From NCBI RefSeq assembly GCF_014138265.1, contig NZ_JACGXL010000001.1, forward strand, positions 310,001 through 374,000: a DNA stretch of 64,000 nucleotides, written 5' to 3'. This document shows, one piece after another, positions 1 to 11,800 of the stretch. Position 1 is the first letter of the stretch. The number at the start of each line of letters is the position of its first letter. The position numbers were made by a program, and so were the translations under genes. The notes under the pieces are model-generated. The model was not told where the DNA came from, did no database searches, and was given only the letters and a program-made list of their open reading frames with translations. Source of the stretch: Dokdonella fugitiva (GTDB lineage Bacteria > Pseudomonadota > Gammaproteobacteria > Xanthomonadales > Rhodanobacteraceae).

Positions 1-3000
1 CTCGCTGCACGCGGCATCGTGCCGGTGCAGTACGTCGCCGATCACGGCTACCTCGTCTGGGCCGACGCGCAGGCGCAGGCGCGGCTCGCGCGGCTGCGCG
101 ACACGACGAGCTGGCTGCAGTACGCGGCGCCGTACTACGGTTTCCTCAAAGTCGATCCGCGACTGCAGCAGCGCCTCGACGCGAACGCGGCGTCGAACGA
201 CGAAGTCGACGTGACGGTGCAGGTGTATCGCCACGCCGGCGTCGACGCCACCCGTCGCTTCGTGCAGGAGCGGGCGCTGCTGCCGCCGGCGCGGCAGGCG
301 CCGCTCGGTGCGGGCATGTCCGACGTCCGCTGGACGCCGATCCTCGCGTTCGAGAACGCATCGCTGCGCGTGCGCGTCGCCGACGTCGCGGCGATCGCCG
401 AACGGTCCGACGTGACCTTCGTCGGCGAGACGCCGGCGTTCAAGCTCATGGACGAGAAGCAGGACGTGATCCTCGCCGGCGATCTCGCGCCGACGCCGGC
501 ATCGGTCGGCTACCTGCAGTTCCTGCTCGATCGCGGCTTCAGCCGGGACCCGGGCGCGTATCCTGTCGTCGATCTCACCGACAGCACGATCGACGAAGGC
601 GGCAGCGGCGTGACGGTGCTGAACACCGCGGACGTCAAGCTGCACGTCGATGGCGACGCCGCACAGCCGTCGCGCGTCGCGTACTTCCACAATTGCTCGT
701 CGACGCCGGACGCGCAGGTCGGCGCGATCGACGGGCACGGTTCGCTCAACGCCGGCATCGTCGTCGGCTACGACCAGCGCGGCGGATCGCCGTACCAGGA
801 CGCGTCGGGCTTCCAGCTCGGACTGGGCGTGAATCCGTTCGGTCGCATCGGCTCGACCGCGATCTTCGTGCCGGGCTTCGACACGAGCGCGTGCGGCGAC
901 AGCGCGCAAGGCCTCATTGCCGCGAACGCGCAGAACGGCGCGAAGATCAGCAGCAACTCGTGGGGTGCCAACCCGCCGCCGCTCACCTACGACGCGGTCG
1001 ACCAGGCCTACGACGCGGGCGTGCGCGATGCCGACGCCACCCGCGCGGGCAACCAGGAAATGATCTACGTCGTCGCCGCGGCGAACTCCGGCCCGAATGC
1101 GGCGACGATCTCGTCGCCGGCCGCAGGCAAGAACGTCATCACCGTAGGCGCGTCGGAGAACGTGCGTCCCGACTGGACCGACGGCTGCGGCGCCGGGCCG
1201 TCCGACGCGAACGACGCGAACGATGTCGCGCGCTTTTCGAGCCGTGGTCCGGCGCCCGGCAACCGCGTGAAGCCCGAGCTCATCGCGCCGGGCTCGCACG
1301 TCCAGTCCGGCGCGAGCAACTATGCGGGTTACACCGGCGAAGGCGTGTGCGACCCGTACCATCCCGCGGGGCAGACCGAGTTCGCCGCGTCGTCGGGTAC
1401 GAGCCATTCGACGCCGGCGGTGTCGGGTATCGCGTCGCTCGCGTACTGGTGGATCGAGCAGGGCGGTGCCGGTGCAGGCGCCGGCAGCGTCGTCGAGGTC
1501 GGCGACGCACGCGCACCGAGTCCGGCGCTGATGAAAGCGTGGCTGATGGCGCACCCGAGCTACCTCACCGGTGTCGACGCGAACGACGACCTGCCGAGCA
1601 ACGCGCAGGGTTTCGGTATGCCGAACCTGCGCGACATGTTCGACGCGACGCCGAAGATCGTGCTCGACCAGAGCGACCTCGTCACCGCCAGCGGCGAGAC
1701 GCGCAGCTACATCTGGGGCGTCGCCGATCCCGCGCGGCCGCTGCGCGTCGCACTCGCCTACACCGACGCGCCGGGCGCGCTCGGTACAAGCCCGCAGGTC
1801 AACGATCTCGACCTCGCGGTCGCGGTGGGCGGGCAGGCGTATCTCGGCAACCATTTCGACCACCAGTGGAGCACGACCGGCGGCGTTCCCGACGCGCTGG
1901 ACAACTACGAAGCCGTGTTCCTGCCGCCGGGACGTTCCGGCGAAGTCGCGGTGACCGTGCTCGCGCGCAACATCGCCGGCGACGCGACCAACAGCGGCAC
2001 GGGTCCGAACCAGGACTACGCGCTCGTCTGCAGCAATTGCCGCACCGTGTCGACGTTCACGCTGGCCGCGGCGCAGCCTTCGCTGCAGGTGTGCGCGGGC
2101 AGCGCGACCGGCACGACGGTCCACGTCGGCCAGGTCGGCGGCTTCAGCGATCCGGTCGCGTTCGCCGCGAGCGGCAATCCTGCGGCAACGACGGTCACGT
2201 TCGATCCGAACCCGGTCGTCGCGCCGGACGACGCCGCGATGCACGTGGTCGCGCAGGCGTCCGCGGCGGCGGGCACGTATGCGATGACGGCGACCGGCTC
2301 CGCAGCGTCCATCACGAAATCGATCGGTTTCGAGTTCAGTGTCTACGACAGCACTCCGGCCGTGCCGTCGCTCGACGGCCCTGCCGACGGCGGTACCGAT
2401 GTTCCGCTGCAGCCGACGCTCGCGTGGCAGGCCACGGCGCAGGGATATCGCTACCTCGTGCAGGTCGCGACCGATGCGGCGTTCACCCATGTCGTCGCGT
2501 CGACCGAGACGCTGCAGACCGCGTGGACGATCGAAGAGCCGCAGATGCTCGCCTCCAGCACGCGTTACTGGTGGCGCGTGATCGCGCGCAATGCGTGCGG
2601 CGACAGCGCCCCGGTCGTCGCCGCGGACGCGATCTTCGTCGACGGCTTCGATCCTGCCGCGGTCGTCGTCGGTGCGCGGCAATTCGTCACCGTCGCGCGC
2701 GCCGGTGATTGCGCGGTGGACGTCGCGCCGACGATCGTGTTCGACGACGGCATGGAGCAGGGTGACGGTGCGTGGACGCATGGCGCGGCCGCGGGCAGCG
2801 TCGACGGATGGGTCCTCGGCGACGTCGCGCACCGCGGAGCGAACGCCTGGCAAGCCGCGGCGCCGCCGGCGGGAGCCGTCAACGACCAGTGGTTGATCTC
2901 GCCGACGATCGTGCTGCCGACCGGGCTGTCACCGCTGAACCTGTCGTTCTGGAACCAGCAGTCGTTGAAGACCGGAGCCGGCGGTGGCTGCCAGGACGGC

Positions 3001-3294
3001 GCATTGCTGGAGATCTCGAGCAACGGCGGCTCCGGCTGGACGCAGATGCCGTCGAGCGTGCTGTTGACGACGCCGTACGACGGAGCGATCAGCGGCAGTT
3101 TCGGCAACCCGCTCGGCAACCGGCAAGGTTGGTGCGGCGACCCGCGACCGTACACGGATTCGGTCGTCGATCTGTCGGCCTACGCGGGCCAGTCGGTGAA
3201 GTTCCGCTTCCGCCTCGGGCACGACCGCTTCGCGCATCGCGGCGGCGCGAACTGGGCGATCGACGACGTCGTCGTGAAGGGCTGTGCCCCATGA
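1..3294 (+). CDS. Secreted S8 (subtilisin-like) serine protease, 5' truncated by the window
   Basis: The reading frame is open from base 1, so the start and any signal peptide lie upstream; a GTG at 19 is only an internal candidate. Counting from that GTG, the S8 signatures are a D-L-T-D-S region near residues 184-188 (catalytic Asp region), His240 in GHGSLNAG, the oxyanion Asn in AAANSGPN, and Ser462 in GTSHSTPAVSG. A beta-rich region follows, then a fibronectin-III-like stretch, an FVDGFD element near residue 875, and a C-terminal jelly-roll-like domain ending near the stop. It is probably an exported peptidase with substrate- or surface-binding appendages. The family call rests on the His and Ser blocks; the substrate is unknown. 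Confidence 0.88.
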   Translation, partial: LAARGIVPVQYVADHGYLVWADAQAQARLARLRDTTSWLQYAAPYYGFLKVDPRLQQRLDANAASNDEVDVTVQVYRHAGVDATRRFVQERALLPPARQAPLGAGMSDVRWTPILAFENASLRVRVADVAAIAERSDVTFVGETPAFKLMDEKQDVILAGDLAPTPASVGYLQFLLDRGFSRDPGAYPVVDLTDSTIDEGGSGVTVLNTADVKLHVDGDAAQPSRVAYFHNCSSTPDAQVGAIDGHGSLNAGIVVGYDQRGGSPYQDASGFQLGLGVNPFGRIGSTAIFVPGFDTSACGDSAQGLIAANAQNGAKISSNSWGANPPPLTYDAVDQAYDAGVRDADATRAGNQEMIYVVAAANSGPNAATISSPAAGKNVITVGASENVRPDWTDGCGAGPSDANDANDVARFSSRGPAPGNRVKPELIAPGSHVQSGASNYAGYTGEGVCDPYHPAGQTEFAASSGTSHSTPAVSGIASLAYWWIEQGGAGAGAGSVVEVGDARAPSPALMKAWLMAHPSYLTGVDANDDLPSNAQGFGMPNLRDMFDATPKIVLDQSDLVTASGETRSYIWGVADPARPLRVALAYTDAPGALGTSPQVNDLDLAVAVGGQAYLGNHFDHQWSTTGGVPDALDNYEAVFLPPGRSGEVAVTVLARNIAGDATNSGTGPNQDYALVCSNCRTVSTFTLAAAQPSLQVCAGSATGTTVHVGQVGGFSDPVAFAASGNPAATTVTFDPNPVVAPDDAAMHVVAQASAAAGTYAMTATGSAASITKSIGFEFSVYDSTPAVPSLDGPADGGTDVPLQPTLAWQATAQGYRYLVQVATDAAFTHVVASTETLQTAWTIEEPQMLASSTRYWWRVIARNACGDSAPVVAADAIFVDGFDPAAVVVGARQFVTVARAGDCAVDVAPTIVFDDGMEQGDGAWTHGAAAGSVDGWVLGDVAHRGANAWQAAAPPAGAVNDQWLISPTIVLPTGLSPLNLSFWNQQSLKTGAGGGCQDGALLEISSNGGSGWTQMPSSVLLTTPYDGAISGSFGNPLGNRQGWCGDPRPYTDSVVDLSAYAGQSVKFRFRLGHDRFAHRGGANWAIDDVVVKGCAP

Positions 3295-3517
3295 GTGGCG
3301 CGCCGGCCGCCGTGGCACCGGCGTGCAATCCGCGACGCGAGTGCTCGATACCGATGGAACCCACGAAATCCTCGGCGTGCTGCGCGAGGCGGGCAGCGCT
3401 ACATCTACGCGCGACGCGTCGCCGCCATCACGCCGGCTTAACGGGGGCAGGGCTATCGTCGGGTTCCCGAAGCTCTGGAGACTCGCCCATGAGCGTCGTC
3501 ATGAACCCGGCTGTCGG

Positions 3518-3823
3518 GTGGCAGCAGGTCTCCTCGTGTTCGAGGCGGACGGTGAAGCCGCCGGCGCAGTCGATGCGTTCATCGCCGGCTTCCGGCCGAA
3601 CCACGACCCGGGTGCGTGCCGCATCGAACCGTCGTCGAAGTCGCCGACCGGCTACCGGTGGTACGACGGTTACGTCGACTTCGGCATCGGCGAACGGCGT
3701 GCGATCCATCTCGCGTCGAGCCTCGTCGACGCGCTCGAACGCGCGGAACTGCCATGCTACCGGCTCGTGGCGGGCAAGGAATGGCTCGATCTCGCCGCTT
3801 CCCAGCGCTCGCTCGAAACCTGA
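3518..3823 (+). CDS. Hypothetical protein of about 101 aa, start uncertain
   Basis: I do not recognise the family. The frame has strong G/C preference at third positions and reads like a soluble protein with tryptophan and tyrosine (GYRWYDGYVDFGIG) and a C-terminal GKEWLDL. The GTG at 3518 lacks a Shine-Dalgarno sequence. A well-spaced GGAG precedes an ATG at 3489, but that ATG is in another frame, so the gene may carry an early frameshift. An antisense frame at 3428-3853 also exists but looks less protein-like. Confidence 0.4.
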   Translation: MAAGLLVFEADGEAAGAVDAFIAGFRPNHDPGACRIEPSSKSPTGYRWYDGYVDFGIGERRAIHLASSLVDALERAELPCYRLVAGKEWLDLAASQRSLET

Positions 3824-3856
3824 AACCGCGCACCGGCGCCGAGTGGACGGCACCGG

Positions 3857-4045
3857 TCATCGGGTGAACGCATGCAGGTAGCCGTGCTTGCCTTGCTCGC
3901 GCGCGTCCTCGTCTTCCTGCGTCCGTTCACGTGATCCACGCTCCCCGCCATCCGTGCGTTCGCGCGGTTCGCCACGCGTGCGGGCCTTGTCCTCGTCGGT
4001 ACGCGGCAGCACGGGCTCGCGCGGCGGATGTCGTTCGCGGCTCAT
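3857..4045 (-). CDS. Small highly charged protein (62 aa)
   Basis: This short ORF is dominated by Arg, Glu, Asp and Lys with no hydrophobic core (for example PRTDEDKARTRGEPRERTDG), so it is probably intrinsically disordered. An AAGGAG sequence seven bases upstream of the ATG at 4045 supports translation. Small hydrophilic proteins of this kind often accompany general stress genes, and an EF-hand protein gene lies just upstream on the same strand. Function unknown. Confidence 0.6.
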   Translation of the reverse strand: MSRERHPPREPVLPRTDEDKARTRGEPRERTDGGERGSRERTQEDEDAREQGKHGYLHAFTR

Positions 4046-4320
4046 CGGGATTCTCCTTCGTTCGTGCCGGCCCGCGCGCCATGCGTGCGCGCGCGTTCGT
4101 GCCGTCGCGGTTCGCGGTCGCCGTCGTCGTCATGTCGACGCACGATGCCGTCGATGCGCTCCTGCACGCGCTGCCATTCGTCATCGACCGGTCGCGGCAG
4201 GCCGAGCGAATCGCGGCGCGCCGGCGAAGGCGGTCCGGCGCGGCGTTCGCGCGCTACGGCGAGGCGGAAGCCGGGCGCGGCGATGTTCGTCCTGGACTCA
4301 CTTCTCGTGCGCATCGCCAT
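4042..4320 (-). CDS. Possible small Arg-rich protein (92 aa), weak
   Basis: The frame begins inside the end of the EF-hand gene and ends by overlapping the start of the 62-aa gene at 4045. The middle (SLGLPRPVDDEWQRVQERID) looks protein-like, while both ends are arginine-rich as expected of a GC-rich shadow frame. No ribosome binding site is evident. Its position in a same-strand gap is the main argument for it. Confidence 0.3.
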   Translation of the reverse strand: MAMRTRSESRTNIAAPGFRLAVARERRAGPPSPARRDSLGLPRPVDDEWQRVQERIDGIVRRHDDDGDREPRRHERARTHGARAGTNEGESR

Positions 4321-4609
4321 GTCCCCAGGCCTTCCATTCCGCCGGCGAGATCTTCATGTCGTGATCGGCGTCGATCCGCTCGAAGTGGGTCAGCAGGGCC
4401 GGATCGCCCTTGAGCTCTTCCTTCGTGATGTAGCCGTCCTTGTTCGTGTCCTTCGCGTCCCACGATGCGTCCGACGTCATCGCGCGGCCCTGCGTCGGCT
4501 GGTCCTTGCCGTCCGCCGCGGGCGGGTTACTCGGTGACACCTGCGCGGCGCACGTGCCGGCAGCGAGCACGAGCGACAGCATCGACAGGCTCGTGTTGAT
4601 GGTCTTCAT
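4298..4609 (-). CDS. Exported EF-hand calcium-binding protein (103 aa)
   Basis: The start at 4609 follows GAGGAAGCG and gives a short Sec signal peptide (MKTINTSLSMLSLVLAAGTCAAQ region). The mature part holds two EF-hand loops. The first is DTNKDGYITKEE, with the canonical D-x-N-x-D-G-x-I-x-x-x-E spacing; the second is DADHDMKISPAE, in which the usual Gly is Lys. It is therefore a periplasmic or secreted Ca2+-binding protein. It is divergent from the topoisomerase IB gene across about 157 bp. Confidence 0.85.
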   Translation of the reverse strand: MKTINTSLSMLSLVLAAGTCAAQVSPSNPPAADGKDQPTQGRAMTSDASWDAKDTNKDGYITKEELKGDPALLTHFERIDADHDMKISPAEWKAWGHGDAHEK

Positions 4610-4766
4610 CGCTTCCTCTCCTCGTTCGCGCCGTGGCTGGCGGCTTCCGAGAACCAGCCTGCGCGCGCGCGCCGAAGCCGGAGGTGAACCGCCTCCGTCG
4701 CGGTTCAGCTGCGGATGCGCACGGGTGGGGATGCATTGATCGCCCGCATGCGGCAATGCGCCGACC

Positions 4767-5825
4767 ATGAAGCCGCCGCGACGCATGCCGTTCACCTGGC
4801 CGCGTGGCCGCCTCGTCTACGTCGCGGACACGCAGCCGGGCCTGCGTCGCCGGCGTAGCGGTGGCGGCTTCGCCTACGTCGATGCGCGTGGGCGCCCGGT
4901 CACCGACGAGCGCGTGCTCGCGCGCATCCGCGCACTGGCGATACCGCCCGCGTACCGCGACGTCTGGATCTGTCGCGACGCGCACGGCCACCTGCAGGCG
5001 ACCGCGCGCGATGCGCGCGGCAGGAAACAATACCGATATCACCCGGCCTGGCGAGCGCGGCGCGACGAGGTGAAGTTCCGACGCACGATCGAATTCGCGG
5101 CGCGCCTGCCCGCGCTGCGCCGCCGCGTCGCGCGCGACCTGCGCGCCGACGGCCTCGTGCGCGAACGCGTACTCGCCGCGATCGTGCGCCTGCTCGATCG
5201 GACCCGCATGCGCATCGGCAACGAGGAGTACGCGAAGGCGAACGGCTCGTTCGGCGTGAGCACCTTGCGCAACCACCATGTGCGCGTGCACGGCGATCAC
5301 GTGCGCATCGCGTTCCGCGGCAAGTCCGGTCAGCGCCACGAGCGCCTGCTCGAGGATCCGCGTCTCGCGCGCACGGTCAGGCGCTGCCAGGACCTGCCGG
5401 GGCAATGCCTGTTCCAGTACGTCGAGGACGGTCGCCGTCATCGCGTCACGTCGGGCGACGTCAATGCCTACCTGCGTTCGATCATGGGCGACGACTACAC
5501 GGCGAAGGACTTCCGCACCTGGGCGGCGAGCGTGATCGTCGCCGATGCATTGTTCGGTCCGGACGGCGCATCGGCGTCGACGGTGCAGGCGGCGATCACC
5601 GCAGCGGCCGAGGACCTCGGCAACACGCCCACGGTGTGCCGCAAGACCTACGTCCATCCCGCGGTGCTCGCCGCCGCGGACGATGCTGCCAGGCATGCGC
5701 GCGCACGCGCGGCGTTCCAGCGCATCCGGCGCGCGGAACGCGGCCTCGGCCGTGCGGAACGCGCGCTGCTGCGCTACCTGCGCGGCGAGCAGCGCAGCGC
5801 TAGCCCGCGGGCGATTCGCGGGTGA
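4767..5825 (+). CDS. DNA topoisomerase IB (poxvirus-like bacterial type)
   Basis: The 352-aa protein would nick and relax supercoiled DNA through a 3'-phosphotyrosyl intermediate. Family landmarks are visible: RTRMRIGNEEYAK near residues 146-157 with the first catalytic Arg, FRGKSGQ with the general-acid Lys186, the TAKDFRTW signature at 245-252, and CRKTYVHP with the catalytic Tyr295. Length fits bacterial TopIB. An alternative ATG lies six codons in (MPFTWP). The 3' end overlaps the convergent glucan synthase gene by 26 bp, and no terminator was seen between them. Confidence 0.92.
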   Translation: MKPPRRMPFTWPRGRLVYVADTQPGLRRRRSGGGFAYVDARGRPVTDERVLARIRALAIPPAYRDVWICRDAHGHLQATARDARGRKQYRYHPAWRARRDEVKFRRTIEFAARLPALRRRVARDLRADGLVRERVLAAIVRLLDRTRMRIGNEEYAKANGSFGVSTLRNHHVRVHGDHVRIAFRGKSGQRHERLLEDPRLARTVRRCQDLPGQCLFQYVEDGRRHRVTSGDVNAYLRSIMGDDYTAKDFRTWAASVIVADALFGPDGASASTVQAAITAAAEDLGNTPTVCRKTYVHPAVLAAADDAARHARARAAFQRIRRAERGLGRAERALLRYLRGEQRSASPRAIRG

Positions 5826-8800
5826 CGCGGATGCTCCATGCGTCCCACTCGAAGGCTTGCAGCTCGGGCGCGTCGGCGGCGAGCGACGCGCTGGCTGCCG
5901 ATGCGGCCGCGTCGCCTGCGTCACCGGCGTGCCGGCTCACGACGATCGCGTAGCGTCGTTCTTCGAACGCGTACCATGCGCGGAACCCCGGCCACGCGGC
6001 AGGGACGCGAGGTCGCACGACGAGGCGCATGCCTTCGCGGCGGAGGCCGAGCATCGACTCGACGACGAGCCGGTACATCCAACCGGCCGACCCGGTGTAC
6101 CAGCTCCAGCCGCCGCGCCCGGTGTGCGGCGCGATCGACAGCACGTCGGCGGCGACGACGTAGGGCTCGGTCTTCCAGCGCGCGATCGCCTCGGCGTCGC
6201 CGCCGCGGCGCAACGGGTTGACCAGATCGAACAGCGCCCAGGCTCGCTCGACGCGACCGGCTTGGAGGAATGCCATGATCGTCCACACCGCCGCGTGCGT
6301 GTACTGGCCACCGTTCTCGCGCACGCCGGGCAGGTAGCCGCGGATGTAGCCGGGATCGGGTTCGCTGACGTCGAACGGCGGATCGAGCAGGCGGACGAGC
6401 CCGGCGGATTCGTCGACGAGTTCGGCATCGACCGCGTCGAGCGCCTGTTCGACGCGGTCGCGCGAACCGAGCCCGGACAGCACGGCCCAGCTCTGCGACA
6501 GCCCGTCGATGCGGCATTCGCGGTTGTTGGCCGAGCCGAGCGGCGTGCCGTCGTCGAAGTACGCGCGCAGGTACCAGGCACCGTCCCACGCGTGCCGCTC
6601 GACCGCGTCCGCGAGGCGTGCCCTCTCGTCCGCACAGCGCCGCGCGAACGCCTCGTCGCCGCGCGCGCGCGCGAGCGGTTCGAACCGGCGCAGCACGTCG
6701 TGCAGGAAGAACGCGAGCCAGACGCTCTCGCCGCGACCGTCGCGGCCGACGTTGTTCATGCCGTCGTTCCAGTCGCCGCTGCCGATCAGCGGCAGGCCGT
6801 GCACGCCGTAGCGCATGCCGCGCACGAGCGCGCGCCGGCAGTGCTCGTAGACGTCGGCCGACTGCGGCGAACGCATCGGCATGTCGTAGTACGACTCTTC
6901 GCCTTCGGCGAGCGCGCGACCTTCGAGAAAACTCGCCTGCCGCGCGAGGATCGCCTCGTCGCCGGTCGTCTCCACGTAACGCGCGACGGCCAGCGGCAGC
7001 CACAGGTAGTCGTCGGAACAGCGCGTGCGCACGCCGCGCCCGGCCGGCGGATGCCACCAGTGCTGCACGTCGCCTTCGACGAACTGGTGTTCGGCACATT
7101 GCAGGATCTGCGCATGCAGCAGCGAAGGGTCCGCGTGCACGGCGGCCATCGCGTCCTGCAGCTGGTCGCGGAAGCCGAACGCGCCACCGGACTGGTAGAA
7201 GCCGCTGCGCGCCCACAGGCGGCAAGCGACGACCTGGTACAGCAGCCAGCCGTTGGCGAGCAGGTCGAGCGCAGGATCGGGGGTCTCGACGCGTACTGCG
7301 CCGAGCAGCGACCGCCATTGCGCGTGCACCGCGTCGATCGACGCGCGCGCGCTGCCGTTGCGGCGGAAGCGCTGCACGAGCGCGACGGCCTCGGCGCGAT
7401 CGCGACCGACGCCGAGACGGAAGATGAGGTCGCGCGATTCACCCGGTGCGAGTTCGAGCGGCGCCTGGATCGCGCCGCACGGGTCCATGCCGGCGCCGAG
7501 CCGGCCGCTGAGTGTCTGCCGGCGCATCGCCGCGGGCTCGCGCAGCGAGCCGTTGCGGCCGATGAATTCCGCGCGGTCGCCGCTCAGCGTGCGCTGCGCG
7601 TGCTCGATGTCGAAGAACGCGACGAAGGCGGGGAACTCGAGGCTGTAGGCGTTGCGGGCGAGCAGGGCGCCGCTGTCGTCGAGTTCGGTGACGACGTGCA
7701 TCGCGGTCTTCTGGCGCAGGTCGCCGAGCACCCATTCGACGTAGCCGGTCGCGGAAACGCGGCGTGGCCGCTCGCTGTCGTTGCGCAGGCGCAGCATGTA
7801 GAACTTGACCGGCGCTTCGGCGTCGACGTGGACGCGCAACGCGCTCGTGATTCCGTGCGCCTGGTGCTCGACGATCGTGTAGCCGAAGCCGTGGCGAACC
7901 ACGTACTCGCCATCGTCGGGCACGGGCAGCGGCGTCGGCGACCAGAACGCGCCGGTGTCCTCGTCGCGCAGGTAGATCGCTTCGCCGTTCGCATCCGACA
8001 CCGGATCGTTGCTCCAGGTCGAGAGCCGGTACTCGTGCGCGTTCTCGGCCCAGGTGTAGCCGGCGCCGGCGGTCGAGACGATGCAACCGAAGCGCGGATT
8101 CGCGATCACGTTGATCCACGGCAGCGGTGGCGCGCGCCCGGCGCCGACGCGGACCACGTACTCGCGCCCGTCCGCGCCGAAGCCGCCGAAGCCGTTGTCG
8201 AATGCGAGCGCCGGCGGCGCGCGTGGCGCGGTCGGACGTACCGCGGCGGGCGTTTCCCCGATGCCGGCGGGCGCGAAGCGCGGCACGACGCTGTCGACGC
8301 CGACGTTGCGATCGCGCGCGAGCTGCTCGGCGAGCGAACCGTCGGCGTCGTTGAACACCGCGCGCGCGACCGCGAGCATGAGCACGCGGTCCTCGTGGTC
8401 GAGCTGGTCGACGTTGCGCACGTAGACGCCGCCCGGGCGTTCGAGCATCGTCGCGTCGGCGCTGGTCGACACCACGGCGAGGATCTCGTCGCCGAGCGCG
8501 GTGCGATAGCCGATGCGTTCCTCGTTCCAGATGACGAGGTCGAACACGAGGCCTTTCATGCGGCAGTAAGCGTGCGCGCTCACGAGCTGGCGCACGAGGT
8601 CCACGTGACGCCCGCTCGCGATCTGCAGCAGCACGATCGGGTGGTCGCCTGAGATCGCGAACGGCCACAGTCCGCGCTGCGCGAGGCGGTTCGCCGCTAT
8701 CGTCGACGGTGGCGCGCGGCGCGACGGGTCGGCGAACAGGATCGCGCCGGCGAGGCGGTTGCAGGTCTGGCCGTCGACTTCGCTGATCGCGAGCTGGCCG

Positions 8801-11800
8801 AGCGCGAGGCGGCTGTGCGTCCAGGCGATCTCGATCGCGCGGTCGGCGAGGTGGCGGTCGCGGTACTTGTCGACGAGCAGCAGGGCGTCTTCGCGGTTCT
8901 GCGCGATGCCGATGATGAGGTCGATCGTCGCGCCCTGATCGGGCGCGAGGCGCACGCGCTGGCGACCCGCGGCGATCGGGTCGAGCACGGCACCGGCGTG
9001 GCCTTCGAGCGGCGCGTCGCGCGTGACCGCGAGCGGCGTCCGCGGCGAGCGCTCGCGGCCGACGAACGCCATGCGGTCGGTCTCGAACGAATGCGCGACG
9101 CTCTCGCCGTCGTGCACCGCGAGCGCGTGCAGCAGCCAGTGTTGCGCCTGCTCGCCCGACGAGCGCCGGCGCGTCGCGAGGATCGCCTCGCGCTCCGGCA
9201 CCAGTTCGGTCTGTACGAACAGGTTGCTGAAGGCCGGATGCAGCGCGTCGGCGATCGCCGGCGCGAGCACGACCTCGGCGTAGCTGGTGACGTCGATCGT
9301 GCGCATCGTGCGCGAGCGGTTGGAGATGCGCAGGCGGCGCAGCTCGATGTCGTCCTCCGGCGAGACGACGACCTGCAGGTGCGTCTCGATGCCGTCGAGG
9401 CTTCGCTTGAACTCCGCGGTCGCCTCGGTGAACACGATCTCCGATTCGTCGACCGGCGTCGCGCACGGTTGCGGCGTCGCCGACCAGACCTTGCCGCTGT
9501 CGGCGTCGCGCAGGTAGACGTGCACGCCCTGGTCGTCGCGCGTGGCGTCCTCGTGCCAGCGCGTCAGCGCGAGATCCTGCCACCGGCTGTAGCCGCCGCC
9601 ACCGGTCGTGACCATGAGGTGGTAGCGGCCGTTGCCGAGCAGCTGCACCGCGGGTCGCGGCGGAGTGGCTTCACCGAATACGCGCATCGCCGACTGCGGC
9701 GTGTCGCTCGACATGCGCACGTCGACCATCGCCGGATCGCGCGCCCAGTCGATCGCGCCGTGCGGCACGCGCTCCTGCAGCAGCAGCAAGGTCGCCTGCA
9801 GCTCGACGTCGGCCTCGAAGCGCCGTTGCATCGGCCGCGAGCCGAGCACCGACAGCAGCGCGAGCAGGCTCATGCCTTGGTGGTGCGCCATGTAGGAGCG
9901 CACGATCACGCGGTTCGCGCCGTGCGGCATGCGCGCGGGCGTGTAGTCGACCGCCTCGTAGAAGCCGTAATCGGTGAGCCAGCCGAGGGCTTCCATCGCG
10001 ACGAGATTGTCGAACGCCTCGCGCGGTGCCGTGGGCGCGGCGAGCACGCTCGCGTAGGGCGCCACCACGAGTTCCTGCGACAGTCCGCGCTCGAGCCCGA
10101 GCCCGGGAACGCCGAAGGCGCGGTACTGATAGTTCTGCGCGGCGTCCGTGAGGTTGTAACCCGACTCCGAGACGCCCCACGGCACGCCGCGGGAGCGCCC
10201 GTAGGCGATCTGCTGGCGCACGGCCGCGTGGTTGGATTCCTCCAGCAGCGTGCCGCGGTAGGTAGGCATGACGAGCTGCGGCATGAGGTACTCGAACATC
10301 GAGCCGCTCCACGACAGCAGCACGCGGCGACCCGAGGCGGATGTGAGCAGGCGGCCGAGCGCGAACCACGCGTCCTGCGGCACGGTGCCCTGCGCGATCG
10401 CGACGAACACGGCGAGGCGGGCCTCAGATGCGAGCAGGTCGTAGTAGCCCGAGTCCATGCGCCGCTCGCTCGCGTTGTAGCCGATCGAGAACAGCGAACG
10501 CGCCGGGTCGTAGAGGAAGGCGAAGTCGGGGCGCGCGAAGTCCATGCAGCGCTCGGCGAGCGCGTGCAGGCGCGCGATCGTCGCCTTCGCCGCGCTCGCG
10601 CTGTGGCCGTCGTCGTCGGCGACGTCGCGCAGCGTCGGCACGTCGCCGGTCGCGCCGTCGACGAAGGCAACGACATCGGCGACGTGCGCGGCAACCTGGC
10701 GTCGCGCGGCGGCGATCCACGCATTGGCGGGTTCGTCGGCACCAACGGCCTCGAGCGTCGCTGCAGCGTCGGCGAACATCGTGCGCAGAGGCAGGCTGGC
10801 GCCGGCAGCCGATGGGACGAGGCGTTCGGCGAGCGCACCGAGCGCGATCTTCGTCTCGGTGCGTGCGCCGGCCGCGGCGAGCGCGAGCGTGTCGCGCAGG
10901 CCTTCGATCGCGGCGGCACCGATGACGGGCGTATCGAGCGCCTCGAGCAGGCCGATGCGCAAGGTCAGCAGGTGCGCCGTGAAGTTGCCGCTGTCGACGG
11001 TCGACACGTACGCCGGCGCAAGCGGTTGCAGGGTCGAGGTGTCGTACCAGTTGTAGAAATGACCACGATGGCGCGCGAGGCGATCGAGCGTGCGCAGCGT
11101 GTGTTCGGTCCGATCGATCCAGTCGCCGAGGGCGAGGTAGCCGAGGTCGCGAGCGGCGAGGCAACTCAGCAGGTACAGGCCGATGTTGGTCGGCGAAGTG
11201 CGATGCGCGGTGCGCTCGATCGGCTGCTCCTGGTGATTGTCCGGCGGCAGCCAGTGGTCTTCCGCGGTGACGTAGCGCTCGAAGAAGTGCCAGGTGCGTC
11301 GCGCGATGCCGCGCAGGTACGCCTGCTGGCGCGCGTCGAGGCGGCATTCTTCGCGACGCGGCGCGCGGCTGAGGCGCCAGGCGAACAGCGGTGCGAATGC
11401 CCACAGGCCCTGCCACGGCAGGCTGCCGGCGTCGAGCGCGATCGCCAGCGAGGACACGGCCGCGACGATGCACGGCCACATCGCGGTCGCGCTCGCGGCG
11501 AGCGAGTCGCGGTTGGCGCTTTCGACTGCGCTCGAGGTCGTCCATTCGAGCAGGTGGCGATGCGACACGTGCAGGCGCCAGAGCGTGCGCACGATCGCGT
11601 CGGCCGACAGCCATGCCTCGAACGGCAGGCAGGCGATGCCGAACAGCACGCGCGCGGCGCGGCGCCCGGCCTGTGCGCCGCTGCGACGCAGGTGTTGCGG
11701 CCCGATTGCGCCGGCCGGTGGCGCCAGCAGTTCCTGCACGACGTCGAGCGACGCGGGCAGCACGAACACCGCGGTCACGAACGCGACGAGTGCCGCGCGC

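Noticed and set aside
5545-8652. Plus-strand 1035-aa open frame overlapping topoisomerase IB and ndvB
   Set aside because: Same reason: low-complexity composition and two convincing genes in other frames.
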